The translations under genes were made by a program, and so were the position numbers. The notes under the pieces are model-generated. The model had not been told where the DNA came from and did no database searches. It saw nothing but the letters and a program-made list of their open reading frames with translations. From Episyrphus balteatus (lineage: Eukaryota; Arthropoda; Insecta; Diptera; Syrphidae): a DNA stretch of 64,000 nucleotides. Position 1 is the first letter of the stretch, and each line of letters opens with the position of its first letter. The stretch spans positions 85,746,867 through 85,810,866 of the forward strand of contig NC_079136.1 in the NCBI RefSeq assembly GCF_945859705.1, written 5' to 3'. Shown here piece after piece: positions 22,601 to 34,000 of the stretch.

Positions 22601-23220
22601 TATATTTTGTGTTTAAATATTTTGCATTTATATGAGCTCATACTAAAATATGCCAACAATTTACAGATAACAGCTTTGTTACAGATAACAGCTTATTTTT
22701 GTACGAAAATTTAAATTTTCACAACAAATTCAATTATACATAAATATTAGGAAGCAAAAAAGAAAAATCATAATGACAGAAAGCAATGTATTGACCACTT
22801 TTACGACCTTTTTAAAGTGGCTATGTTCATGTTGTTACTTTTCACTTTAAACATAAACTTTTAAACATGAACGTTACATTGAGGAAGCAGTTACTTAGTA
22901 TGGAAAGTTATCTTCAAATGATTTATTATGATTACATTTTGACATTCAATTATAAATGTTCAGTTCACAAGAAGTTAAAAGGGAATTATTTGAATTTTTA
23001 CTTTGTACTTTTGCAGCTTGCGTTTATCATAATTTTAACATAAAATAAGCTTACCCATCGGTATTGTAAAACTAGAGTTGCATGTATCCATGACTTCTTT
23101 AAGATCCATGCTTGAAGCACTTTTAGTTGATGTGCATTCCATCGGAATTCCATCAATATGTTGAATTCCAAAAAAACCGACCGATATAACGAAAACTATC
23201 AAAAATCTAACCGAAAACAT
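19624..23220 (-). CDS. Obp84a: Odorant-binding protein, Obp84a type, four exons
   Basis: Small secreted carrier of hydrophobic odorants in the fluid around olfactory neurons. Exons in transcript order are 23220-23055, 20036-19975, 19913-19787 and 19718-19624, giving 149 residues with matching phases. Residues 1-24 form a signal peptide (RFLIVFVISVGFFG). The mature part carries the six-cysteine OBP pattern: C (DTC), 30 residues, C (GMCYIRC), 3, C, 32, C (EVC), 10, C (NAC), 8, C (AKC). One extra cysteine lies near the mature N-terminus. WPATGDSVEVCEQEG and YAIAKC fit the Obp84a / PBPRP4 group as I remember it. The ortholog assignment should be checked with a tree. A TATA box lies about 35 bases before the ATG. 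Intron 1 is 3 kb and full of repeats. Gld begins its 3' end only about 340 bases upstream, on the same strand. Confidence 0.9.
20440..21760 (+). repeat. Dispersed repeat R, copy 2 (interrupted)
   Basis: ACCAAAAATAACGGTACCTG before, and TTTCTCGAAAACGGCTCC after, the inserted element at 20517-21204 match repeat R copy 1. The downstream part holds a CGTCGGTGCGTC-rich run, then CTAAACGAGTGGACGGATTT and AAATTTGGTATGGATG. Non-coding, inside Obp84a intron 1. Confidence 0.6.
20517..21204. mobile_element. Inverted-repeat element in Obp84a intron 1
   Basis: The left end GGAGAATGGGCAATTTTG is followed by AACTTGGACGTTCTGCGGCC. The right end, inverted, gives GGAGAATGGGCATATTGAAC and GTTTGGCGGCC. It splits repeat R, so it is an insertion of about 690 bp. 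The target duplication is unclear in the A/T-rich flank. No protein is recognisable. Confidence 0.65.
21780..22400 (+). repeat. Dispersed repeat R, copy 3 (partial)
   Basis: Contains GCAATTTTCTCAAAAATGGC, TCTAAGGATTTTGATAAAATT and AACTGCGTTTTTAGTTATTC, matching the 21600-21760 part of the neighbouring copy. A 131-bp MITE is inserted at 22133. Downstream (22400-23050) the intron is AT-rich with no supportable feature. Confidence 0.5.
22133..22263. repeat. MITE with GGGTCGAATTACGGCA ends
   Basis: 131-bp element with perfect 16-base terminal inverted repeats (GGGTCGAATTACGGCA / TGCCGTAATTCGACCC). CTG lies directly on both sides (22130-22132, 22264-22266). The small size and 3-bp duplication suggest a PIF/Harbinger-type MITE. 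Confidence 0.8.
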
Positions 23221-23249
23221 TTTTCAAACCTTTTTCAACAAGTTACAGG

Positions 23250-23259
23250 CTTTTTATAT
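23250..23259 (-). promoter_or_regulatory. TATA box of Obp84a
   Basis: CATATAAAAAG on the minus strand lies about 35 bases before the start codon at 23220. Initiation would fall close to the ATG and leave a very short 5' leader. Confidence 0.55.
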
Positions 23260-23479
23260 GCACCCAAATCCAAAATGTAAATTGCAGTTTATTTCCAATT
23301 TGCTATGAAAAAACCTAAAAAGCTCATTTCCGTCAATTATATTCAATCACATCAAATGCATTTTGTTTTTTCTACAATAAATAAATATTATTTTTATTGA
23401 GTTAGTTATTGTAAAATTAGAATTTTGAAATGTGCCTAGACCCATATGCGTGCACGCCTTGTTTTTTTTTGTTCATCTC

Positions 23480-23485
23480 TTTATT
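23480..23485 (-). terminator. Polyadenylation signal of Gld
   Basis: AATAAA on the minus strand, about 78 bases after the Gld stop at 23563. Confidence 0.5.
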
Positions 23486-23562
23486 TTTCTATAATTTGGT
23501 TCACTTAAATTCTATATAGGTACTATTCATATACAATATTATAACAGCAAATTAAAATTAAT

Positions 23563-26500
23563 CTACTGTTGTGCTCCCCATGCCCTCTTAATTAAATGCG
23601 AACCCCTTTCAGCGATCATCACAGCCGGTGCATGTGTATTTCCGGCCGTCACTTTGGGCATAATCGAGGTATCGATTACACGTAATCCCCGAACACCATG
23701 TACTCTCAGTTCATGATCGACCACAGCGTAGGGATCTCGAGCAGGTCCCATTTTACATGAACCAGCTTGATGGTTTTCTGGCCCGGTATCTTGTCTAATA
23801 GCACATTCCCAGTACTTGTCTGTACCAAATTTAATATTTTCACAACCTTTGGCGGGTTTCGTGTCCAGACGCATTCCGTATGCTTTGAGTGGGGTTGTTT
23901 CAGACAATCGAATTGCGAATTTAATTCCTTCGATAAGTGTTTTAACATCTCTTTCGTCAGTCAAGTAGTTGCCAATTATCTTTGGTGGTTGAAGAGGATC
24001 ATTCGATCCGAGTGTGATGTAACCACGACTTTTGGGATTCAAAACAGCTGGGAAAATTTGAATACTGCGAGAATTGTTTGAAAGAAGTTCACCAACTTGA
24101 CCGGTCTTGGCACAGCTTGCCAAATATCCACCGAAAAAGTATTGTACATCGGGAATATTTGGAGCATCTGCATAACGTGTGGCAACTTTGGCAGTTACAT
24201 CAGATATTCCAGTGCCGGACATTAGGCCATCACGGAATAGTAGGTATTCCATAGCTGTTGCCCAATTAAGTGGCGATGTGTCAGCATCATCGATGAAGAA
24301 ATTCGTAAAGTAGGCAACATGGTTGTGAAGATTTTTGCCAACTCCAGGGAGATCATGCACTGGACGAACATTCACCTTAAATGTAAAGAAATTAAATTTA
24401 TAAGTTTTTTTTTTTTTTAATTGCGAAGTTAATACTCGTATGAACAAAAAAATAAAATGATGAACTGAAATAATTTAATATGAAAGTAATCAACTGCAAA
24501 TTAAAATCAAAATCTATGAGCGGTTAACAATAAAAATAAAATTCACGACTGGGTGGCACGTACATGCTCGTAATAGTTCAAAGTACTAATATATAATGCG
24601 TTCAGAATAATAATGTTGGTGGTTTTTTTTTTTCTTAATAATTAAGTGTTTCGTTTTGTTTTAAGAAGAATGTAAAAAAGAAATTCTGAAGGCTTATAGG
24701 TATTGATTTGTGTAATGCTTTTTTCAAAAGGTCCTGAAAAAAAAAATGGACATGACCCATTATTATTCTGAAAGCCTCATACAATTTCAGAAGAAAAATA
24801 AAAAAAATTAAGATTAAAAAATAATTATATTTTTAATTTATTTCCAAAACTATTAGTTTTAATTTGATTTTTTGAATAAAATTGGTTCTACCTTTAGCGA
24901 AATATACGCTAATACCTAATTTTCACAAAAAACGCAGTTTTGGTAGAATTACTAAGCGCATTATGTATAAATTTAATCTAAATCGTTACAACCATTTTCG
25001 AAAAAATGGCAATACCTTGAAAACGTTATAATAGAGGAGATATTAGAATAATAAAAAAAAAAAAATAAAAACGAGTCTTGTATATTACAAATTTTAAGCA
25101 AATCTAACCATCTGTTTAGACCCTAGCTCGATGCACGGATGGACTCATGGATGCACAGACGAAAAACAGACCGACGAATGGCCAGACGAAAACCCCTTTT
25201 TTAACTTCACCATAATCATTTTGATTAACATATCGAATGTTGAATTCTTCAAATATCCTAGACGTTTGAATATTTCATAGAGCCAACATTCACTCGGATC
25301 ACTACTTGGTTTTTGCTCATTACGGATACGAATATACTTAACACTAGAACAAAACTTCTAACGCAACATACTACTGGAACGTTTTCTGACCCCGTCTCTC
25401 TTAATCGAAACATTGGTAGAACAAGACTGACCACATTAAGTGGAAAATCGAACAAATTTTATGAGGAACTTATGTAGGTGAGCGTATGAAGCCGAGAATT
25501 AAACTTATAAGTTCATGGTAACATGACGTAAAGGACAAGAACTGCTGAGTAAGTAGTCTATGAAATCTACGAACCAAAAATAAGAGAGGGACACCAAACG
25601 TTGATCAAAGACAAAAAATTAAAAGTTAGTAAAGTCCAAACATGAAATCACTGACCTTAGAAAACTTTGTTGCCTTTAGCATTTTTTTTTGTAGTCACAT
25701 TAACCCTAGAAAGGTAACCTTTCTCTATTTGACGAACATAAATATTTTGGGTAAAATATGAATTAATTTTTTATTTAATTAATTGCATCTACGGAACTGT
25801 CCATTAAAGCCCAATTATCAATAAATATCAATTTAGTTTTTCCTGTTTTTTTTTTCGGAAAAAAAGAGTTTACTATTGTATTCTAACTTATTGTATTCAC
25901 AAGTATAACCATCCGTGTGTAAAATATTGTTTGCTTTTTATTTAAAACAAAATAACTAATAAACGTTAATTATTTAACTTCACAGATAAATACTTATTTC
26001 TTAACACCGCAGTTAAATATCACTAATCTAAAAGACCACTCCTCAATATCAGCCGTTTTGGAAAAGTAAGAAGTAAATACTTATTTCTTAAGGGGGGTTT
26101 CCATAGCATTTTAATGGAAGATGGTTGACTAATTGTTGTATAACTTTTGCAGTTTATAAGATAATCTTATGAAACGTACTTTTTTGAAAAGGCAATAAAC
26201 GTATGCACATTTTTGCATCATTTAAATTTTAGAAACATTTCTTTGGCGATTTTTATAAGAGTCGAAATTGATTTTTTTTCCTGCAAATCTATTATTGAAT
26301 CAAAATTTTGGTTGGGGCACCGTTGTTTATAAACTTTTTATTTTTTTTGTTTTTGTTTTATAATGATCAAATGTGTTTTCATGCAGTAGGCGCAACAGAT
26401 TTTTTTTTTTTTTTTATTAGAAAAAAAGCTTCGTCAATATGTTGTAATTTCATGTTTTATTTACGCACTGTTCTTAGAATAACTTTACCATTTATTGGTG

Positions 26501-28049
26501 TTTTTAGATGAAACAAAAAGAAAATTGTAAAGTGGAATAAGGAGAATCCAAAATATTTACTAAAATTTAATTTGAAGTTAGTTTGAACGGTTAATTTGAA
26601 GGAAAAGTGTCAAAATGCTTTTTTACCATTTTAGTCGTGGAGCAAAGCGTGATTATTTTTTAAAATATTTTTTTTTTTTTAGTAAGAAGTTAATAAAGTT
26701 TTTCATGCAGCCAGTTTGCCAAAAAAAATATTTTTTTTATTTACCCACTAAAAATTTGATTTTATTAAACCAATATTTGCATTCTGTTTTTTAGAAAGGG
26801 GCAGTCAAAGCATCCACAATTTATTTTTATTATTTTTTTTTTCATTATGTTTCAAATCAGTTTCAAAAAAAAAATATAAATGTTTTTGCTCACAGTCTTT
26901 TTAATATAAATTGTTGAAAAAGTGTCTATTTTAGCTTTTTTTACTTTGAAAATTCCATTAATCACGCACACATACAAATTTAGTTCAAAAGAATGCCACG
27001 CATAAGCTGGCGCTGATGAACTCTTTCTTTCTGTTCTTTTCTATTTATTGAAAAAAAAAACTTGCTCTTGTGCTCTCATTTTCTCGTTATATTTTTTTTT
27101 TTTTTTTTTGTGTTTACATAATACTTTTTTTTTTGTTTCCTATTTCCTCACTCAGGCAGGCAGATCTCATTCATGAAATTATGAAGATGCTGCAGAGAGT
27201 AGGTAGATAGTAGATATTTTTTGCAAGATCATTATCTTTGGTTTTCAAAAAGGGTTGTTTTGTTCTTGTTGACTCTTGGGTTTTTCCTAACAATTCATTT
27301 CGTGTTTATAATATCGCACTCGCGCGTGCGAGTTGACACTTTTGGTTTTTTTTTTCAAGTGTCAGCGAAATTCTTTGCATTGTGTAATATTCACATCGCT
27401 CGTGCGGGGATATAGGTAAAGGATTAGATATGTGGGTACATTGGTAAGTATTCACTTGTGTGTGTGTAAAAATGTGTATTGACATTTGACATGTGCTTGT
27501 GCACAATGATTTGCATATTTAGGTTGATTTCTGGGTTGTATTGTTTATTATACTACACTCGCGCGTGAGGGGTTATATAATATAAATATGTCCTTTTGTT
27601 TTTCATTGTCTTTGGTTATATATTGCGGATTCGGTTTTTTTTTTTTGTAGGTAGGTTACCACCGAGAATTTTTGCCATTTTAGGTATAATAGTTATATTT
27701 TCGCGGGGGAATAGGTAAAGGGTTATATGAAAGTTATTTTTGAAAACTTCCCTAAACTTTGATTACATACCTAATTGAAAAATTAATTTCAAGGTTTAAA
27801 AAAAAAGTAACATAAGTTATAAATGCTGCCTTATTTTTGTTTCCTAATAATGTAGGTATAGGTTAATAAATAATCATTTTTAGCAAAAAAACAAAACCGA
27901 CTTCCATGGATCAAAACTGGGTTTTATGGTTTTAAAATAGTTCCTATGGCAAAAAGTGAACGAAATTGAAATGGGACCACAGCCACCAGCTATCCAATAC
28001 AAAAAGAATTATTAAAATTGGTTCACTCAGTCCAAAGTTATGCGGTAAC

Positions 28050-28086
<37 letters not shown>

Positions 28087-31000
28087 GACGAATTGAATAC
28101 CTCCTCCTTTTTGGAAGTCGGTAAAAACAAAATCGATTCAATTACGAACTGAGTTCATTGCATTGGTTACTTTAAAAAAAAAATCTTTATTAAAAAGGTG
28201 TTGAAAGTAAATTGGATTGATATACCTACATATTTGCATAAAAATAATTTGGTAATAATCTTGGTTTGTTTGGTCTATCCAAATTCACACAGCTATATTT
28301 ATTCAAGGCTAAATTTTATACACAGTCATAATCATAACTACCAATTTATTCTCGGCTAAATATTTAGTGCAATCAGCATGAGGCCTTAGTTTCAAAAAAT
28401 CAGTTCAGGAGACACTTTTTGCGGCATTCTCCATGATCATAATGTCATACCTACAAGATTTATCTCGAGTCCATCCTCAAACAACATACACATATGAACC
28501 TAAACATTCTATATATTGTATGTACATACATTTTCATGTCAGCGCGAGTGCTAGACAAAAAATTTCTCAACGAAGAACAACTCAAAAGTAAGCAAGAACC
28601 TGAAAATCAATCCTTCTGGCGCATCTACCTACTCATATTTTTATACACACTACACACAGGATACTGTCAAGTATATTATATCAATGAACCCACATAACAC
28701 ATCCTCTACCTGCTTCTCCGCTGAACAACTATAATTATTATTATAATGCAAAAAATTTCTCTGATACACAAAAAACTCAAATGCCATCCACAACATCAAC
28801 ATGGAAACAAGTTTCTTTTTCATTTCAAAAATAAATAGGTATACACTCCATAAATCTTTTATGAAAATATTGAATTTCAAACCAGTTTTCGTCCACAAAC
28901 ACCATATCCATATAAAGATCTATGTATACCTACATCCAAGTTAACACGACACATTCCCATTCCCATTCCCATTTACATTCCTACCCAACTTCCGTTGCTA
29001 ACAATGCAGACACCTAATATTATTATTTGTTAATTTTGCAATTTCTTAGAAATTAAAACATTTACATTAATCAACCTTTTGTCAATTCATCATTTTGTTT
29101 ATTTTATTATCAAAAATATCATATTTGTTATTTGTTATGAAAAACATATTCTTATAATATTTTATTTGTTAATTTTGCAATTTCTTAGAAATTAAAACAT
29201 TTACATTATTCAAGCTTTTGTCAATTCATCTTTTTGTATATTTTATAAATAGAAGTAAAAGAAATAATAAAGTCACTCTTTGTTAGTCCACCAAAGCAGT
29301 TGTGTTTTTTTTAAATCGAGTTATTACAACTTCGATAACTGGCGCCCGAGCAGCTTATTAGTGCGTAACATAAGAACCGCATTAAGATCGCGTAACATAA
29401 GAACCGCGGACCCGAAAAAAAAAAAAAATTAATTAAAAAAGCCGAGCAGATTTCTAAGTGCGTTACATAAGAACCGCATTAAGATCGCGTAACATAAGAA
29501 CCGCGCGCCCGGAAAAAAAAATTAATTAAAAATTTAAAACACAAAAGCTTAAGAAAGCCGAGCAGATTTCTAAGTGCGTTACATAAGAACCGCATTAAGT
29601 ACATTGCGTAACGAACCGCGTACCGGCAAAAAAGTAAAAGCTTAACACAACCGAACAAGTGAAAGTTCGAATTAATTTAAAAAACTTTCAATCTAGTGCG
29701 TAAAACATAAGAACCGCACCATAAAGTGTAGTGTAGTGCGAAAAGCACAGTGTACCTATACAAAAAACTTTGTTGCATTCAAACCGTGGGACTACCCAGA
29801 AGAAACCGCACCCTAGTAGCTGACGCAAAAAGGAGAAAACCGGAACCCCAATGATGCAAATTATGCTATTAAACTGCATCCTCTGTGTGGGAGCAATAGT
29901 CAATATCTACGAATACCAAAGTCCACTCGTCGCAATCAAACAAGGAAACGGAAAAATGACCACAGGAAACTATAAAATCATTCATTTTATTAATCTTACA
30001 ATGTTCGAAGAAGTCATTAGTAAAATTAATACGGACATCAACCATTATATTCCTAAAAACAGCCTTTTCCTACCGCAAATAGAACTACAAAAAACAAAAA
30101 TAGGAAACCTATTAGAGCAACTCCAAGATAAGACCCACAACAGAGAAAAACGGGCAATCAACTGGATAGGTTCCGCTTGGAAGTGGCTAGCAGGTAATCC
30201 CGATGCGACGGATTGGGACAAAATCGTCTTCGAAAACAACAAGCTCTCCACCAACAACAACAGACAATATCATATTAACAAGTATTTAACCAAAGTAACA
30301 GACACATTAATTGACAAATACAACAAAATAATCGACAAAATTAATACTAATATCACAGAAAAATATGAACAGATTATTTTTAACAAGCTTAGCCTTTTAA
30401 AAGAGGAAATAGGAGAAATAGTTCTGGCAGGGCAACTTGCAAAAAGAGGAATTGTTAACTCTAATTTACTGAGCAAAATCGAAATTTCCGATATCCTTTC
30501 TAAAATGGAATCGCTTCCATTTAAAAACGAGCTTCAAGCCATTGAGTACGCTGAACCAATGATGCTTGTAAAAAAATCTGTTCTTCTCTACGTCATTTGT
30601 TTACCCCAAACTGAAGATACGACATTTAATAATATTATTGTTAAACCCACAGTAAAGAATAATAAGAGAATTCATTTAAGTTTTTCGAATTTATTTATTT
30701 CAGAACATCTCCAGTTTGGTATAATAGGGAAATGTTTAGAAATCGAGGAAACTATCCTTTGTAAAAGATCACAACTTCAAAAGCTCAACAAAGACGATTG
30801 TGTACTGAAACTATTAAATGGCGAAAAAGTTAAGTGTGACTTTAATTATGAAAATAGGCCAATAATAGAACTCATCAATGAAAGCACTTTATTTCTTACA
30901 AATTATGTCGGTAATATAACATACGGCAGACATTTCCGTAACCTGAACGGTTCATTCCTTATAAATTTTTTCAATGAATCTATCGAAATCGATAACATAA

Positions 31001-34000
31001 AGTATAGCAACTGGGAGAGTAAAACATATCATATACTACCTCCCTTACTTCAAAATAACCTCACCGAAGGGGAAATAAAACTCGACCTACAATACCTACA
31101 CAAACTTCATCTAGACAACGTAGAAAAACTTTCCTTTATTTCTTCAAACAGTAAACTATTCCTAACTTCAAACCTAACTATTCTGCTCATAGGGGCAACA
31201 ATCAACTTAATTCTGTTCATCTTTTTGAAAAAACAATCAAAAAACAAGAAAAAACTCCAACTTTCCTCATTTGAACCTTTAAAATTAAACATCCCAGTAG
31301 TTGATCCAAACTCCCAAATTAATTCACTAGAACAAATTACTCTCAAAATCTAATCTACGAGACGCAGATACTTAAGAAAGGGGGAGTTAACACGACACAT
31401 TCCCATTCCCATTCCCATTTACATTCCTACCCAACTTCCGTTGCTAACAATGCAGACACCTAATATTATTATTTGTTAATTTTGCAATTTCTTAGAAATT
31501 AAAACATTTACATTAATCAACCTTTTGTCAATTCATCATTTTGTTTATTTTATTATCAAAAATATCATATTTGTTATTTGTTATGAAAAACATATTCTTA
31601 TAATATTTTATTTGTTAATTTTGCAATTTCTTAGAAATTAAAACATTTACATTAATCAACCTTTTGTCAATTCATCATTTTGTTTATTTTATTATCAAAA
31701 ATATCATATTTGTTATTTGTTATGAAAAACATATTCTTATAATATTTTATTTGTTAATTTTGCAATTTCTTAGAAATTAAAACATTTACATTATTCAAGC
31801 TTTTGTCAATTCATCTTTTTGTATATTTTATAAATAGAAGTAAAAGAAATAATAAAGTCACTCTTTGTTAGTCCACCAAAGCAGTTGTGTTTTTTTTAAA
31901 TCGAGTTATTACAACTTCGATAACTTCCATTTGCATGCCACCCCGAACGCGTGAGTGCGATGGCGATCTCACAAAGAGACAATGAATGAAAACCATAACC
32001 AACATCCTGAGAGGAAAAAACCAGAGAATTCGATGGTGAGAGAGCGAAACACATTCACTAATACACACAAATGCTTTTACATGAGATCTGACTTCGCTGA
32101 AAAAGGGAACCCAGTCTTAACACCGCGGTTAAATATCACTAATCTGAAAGACCACTCCTCAATATTAGCCGTTTTGGAAAAAGCGAATTGATCTATATTG
32201 ATGTATATCTCCCAGACCAAATAAAATGACATAACCTCAAAAATATTTTCCTCATAGAAAAAAGTCTATCACTACTGTTCTAATATTTGTTTGAATTTGA
32301 AAACGGAAACCCAAAATTGAATCCGTACGGTTTTTCTGATTTCCATTCGACTTTTTTTGTTGGAGAATATTGTTTTCCGGTAGTAAATTGTTACCCGGAT
32401 AGAAAACGGCAAAAATTTGTCGGATTGTACGTCCATTCTTTTGTCGAAACACCTAAATATGAGTTCGCAAAATATGTTCGAATATGGAATTCGGAACAGC
32501 TAAAATTTGAATACGGGAACAAAAATAGAGTTCGAACGGAAATCAGATAGAAAGTAATGTGAGGGAGCTTTTGATCTGCCATTACTTTAGCTAAGTGAAC
32601 TAAGAATGAAAAGATTTTTTTTTGGAGATTTTTTGTTGATTGCTAAAATATTTGTTTACCAATTTTTTTCTAAAAATATGATTATGAAATAATAAATCTA
32701 AAAAAATATCATACCTTTTTGAGATCATCCTTTGGTCCTATTCCACTTAAGAGAAGAACTTGTGGTGAATTAACTGCTCCACCACTCACAATCACTTCCT
32801 TTTTAACCAAAATCTTCCTCATACTTCCAAATTGATCAATAACTTCTACACCATGAGCACTCTTTGTTGATGGATTAACAAGCACCTTAGTGACTGTTGT
32901 ATTGAGTAAAATATGCAAATTTGACCTCAATCTAGCTGGTCGAAGGAATGCCCTTGCCGAACTCATTCTCACTCCATTTCTAGCCGTCATCTGTGCAATC
33001 ATGAAACCAGTTGAGTTTGCACCATTTAAATCATGAACTCCATAACCTTAACGAGAAAAACAAACATATTAATACAAAAAATTTACAAGATAATATCATC
33101 AAAAATCTCATACCCATTTCTTGTCCACCCTTTAGAATAGCATATGACAATGGTGGATTATATGGGAATTTCGCCACTGGCAATAAACCTCCAGCTGCAT
33201 GATATTCTCTACCAACTTCATCTAATTCCATGTTATCTTCTGATTTCAAAAAGTATGGCAAAACATCTTCATATTTCCATCCTGGATTTCCCATCGATTC
33301 CCAATCATCGTAGTCTTCTTGATTACCTCGTATATACATCATACCATTAACAACCGAAGTACCACCAAGTACTTTGCCTCTGGGCCAATAGCATCGTTTC
33401 TCCTTTGATGATAAACAAGCCTGCTTCTCTGGTTCTGTATTAAATTTCCAGTCAATGTCACTTCCAATAAAATTCAAAAACATTGAAGGAATTTGTGCAC
33501 CGACCGGTTCATCTCCACCTTTTTTTTTTACAAAAATAGACCAATAATAAATGTAGTTAGGATGAAACCAGAACTTTTAAGTTTTATGCATTCTTTGTTT
33601 AAGTACTGTGAAGAAAGTAATTGAACTTAAGAATAATTGTGAATGACATGCGCGTTCACCTAATGCTGAATTCAATAATCATAAAATCTCCGGTTTAATG
33701 AAGAGCTTGCAGGTTTTTTTGTGTTACATTCAAGTTTGATAAATTAAAAAATCTTATCTTTTTGCTGCGTATTTGTTAGTTCATTAAACTTTGATACCAA
33801 TAATTCAAGTTTCCTAAAATAAATTCATTGAACAAGTTCATGTATTAATTGTTATAATTAATTTTTGGAACTGTAACAAAATAAAATGTTAAACTTATTT
33901 TCACACTCGACATCGGTAATGGAATTTTGTCTCAAACTCAGTAATAATCGTTATTCATAAACTCTTAATAAGAGTTGCAAGTGGGATAAAATGGATATAA

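Larger units (their letters stand above)
24376..28934. other. Left half of the last Gld intron
   Basis: AT-rich with long T runs (26340-27120). It holds a repeat R copy, a LINE scrap, a duplicated segment and one dispersed inverted-repeat element, listed separately. Around 27300-27730, CACTCGCGCGTG occurs twice (near 27317 and 27556) and a GGGGATATAGGTAAAGG-like string also occurs twice, suggesting an old local duplication. No gene can be supported. Confidence 0.5.
28939..31925 (+). mobile_element. Env-only LTR retroelement (errantivirus/gypsy type)
   Basis: Complete 2,987-bp insertion with the order LTR (28939-29340), primer site, leader, env gene, polypurine tract, LTR (31385-31925). LTR ends are AGTTA...TAACT, and TCCA is duplicated on both sides (28935-28938, 31926-31929). 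The two LTRs look identical except that the 3' one has one more 139-bp repeat, so the insertion is young. No gag, protease, reverse transcriptase or integrase is present. Hence the element must have moved using enzymes made by a full-length relative. It lies antisense inside the last Gld intron. Confidence 0.93.

Noticed and set aside
23767..24081. Plus-strand 104-residue frame and minus-strand 80-residue frame
   Set aside because: Shadows of the last Gld exon.
28494..28898. Frames of 67 and 82 residues on opposite strands
   Set aside because: No motif, and no link to Gld or to the LTR element that starts at 28939.
30045..31346. Minus-strand frames inside env
   Set aside because: Antisense shadows of the env gene.
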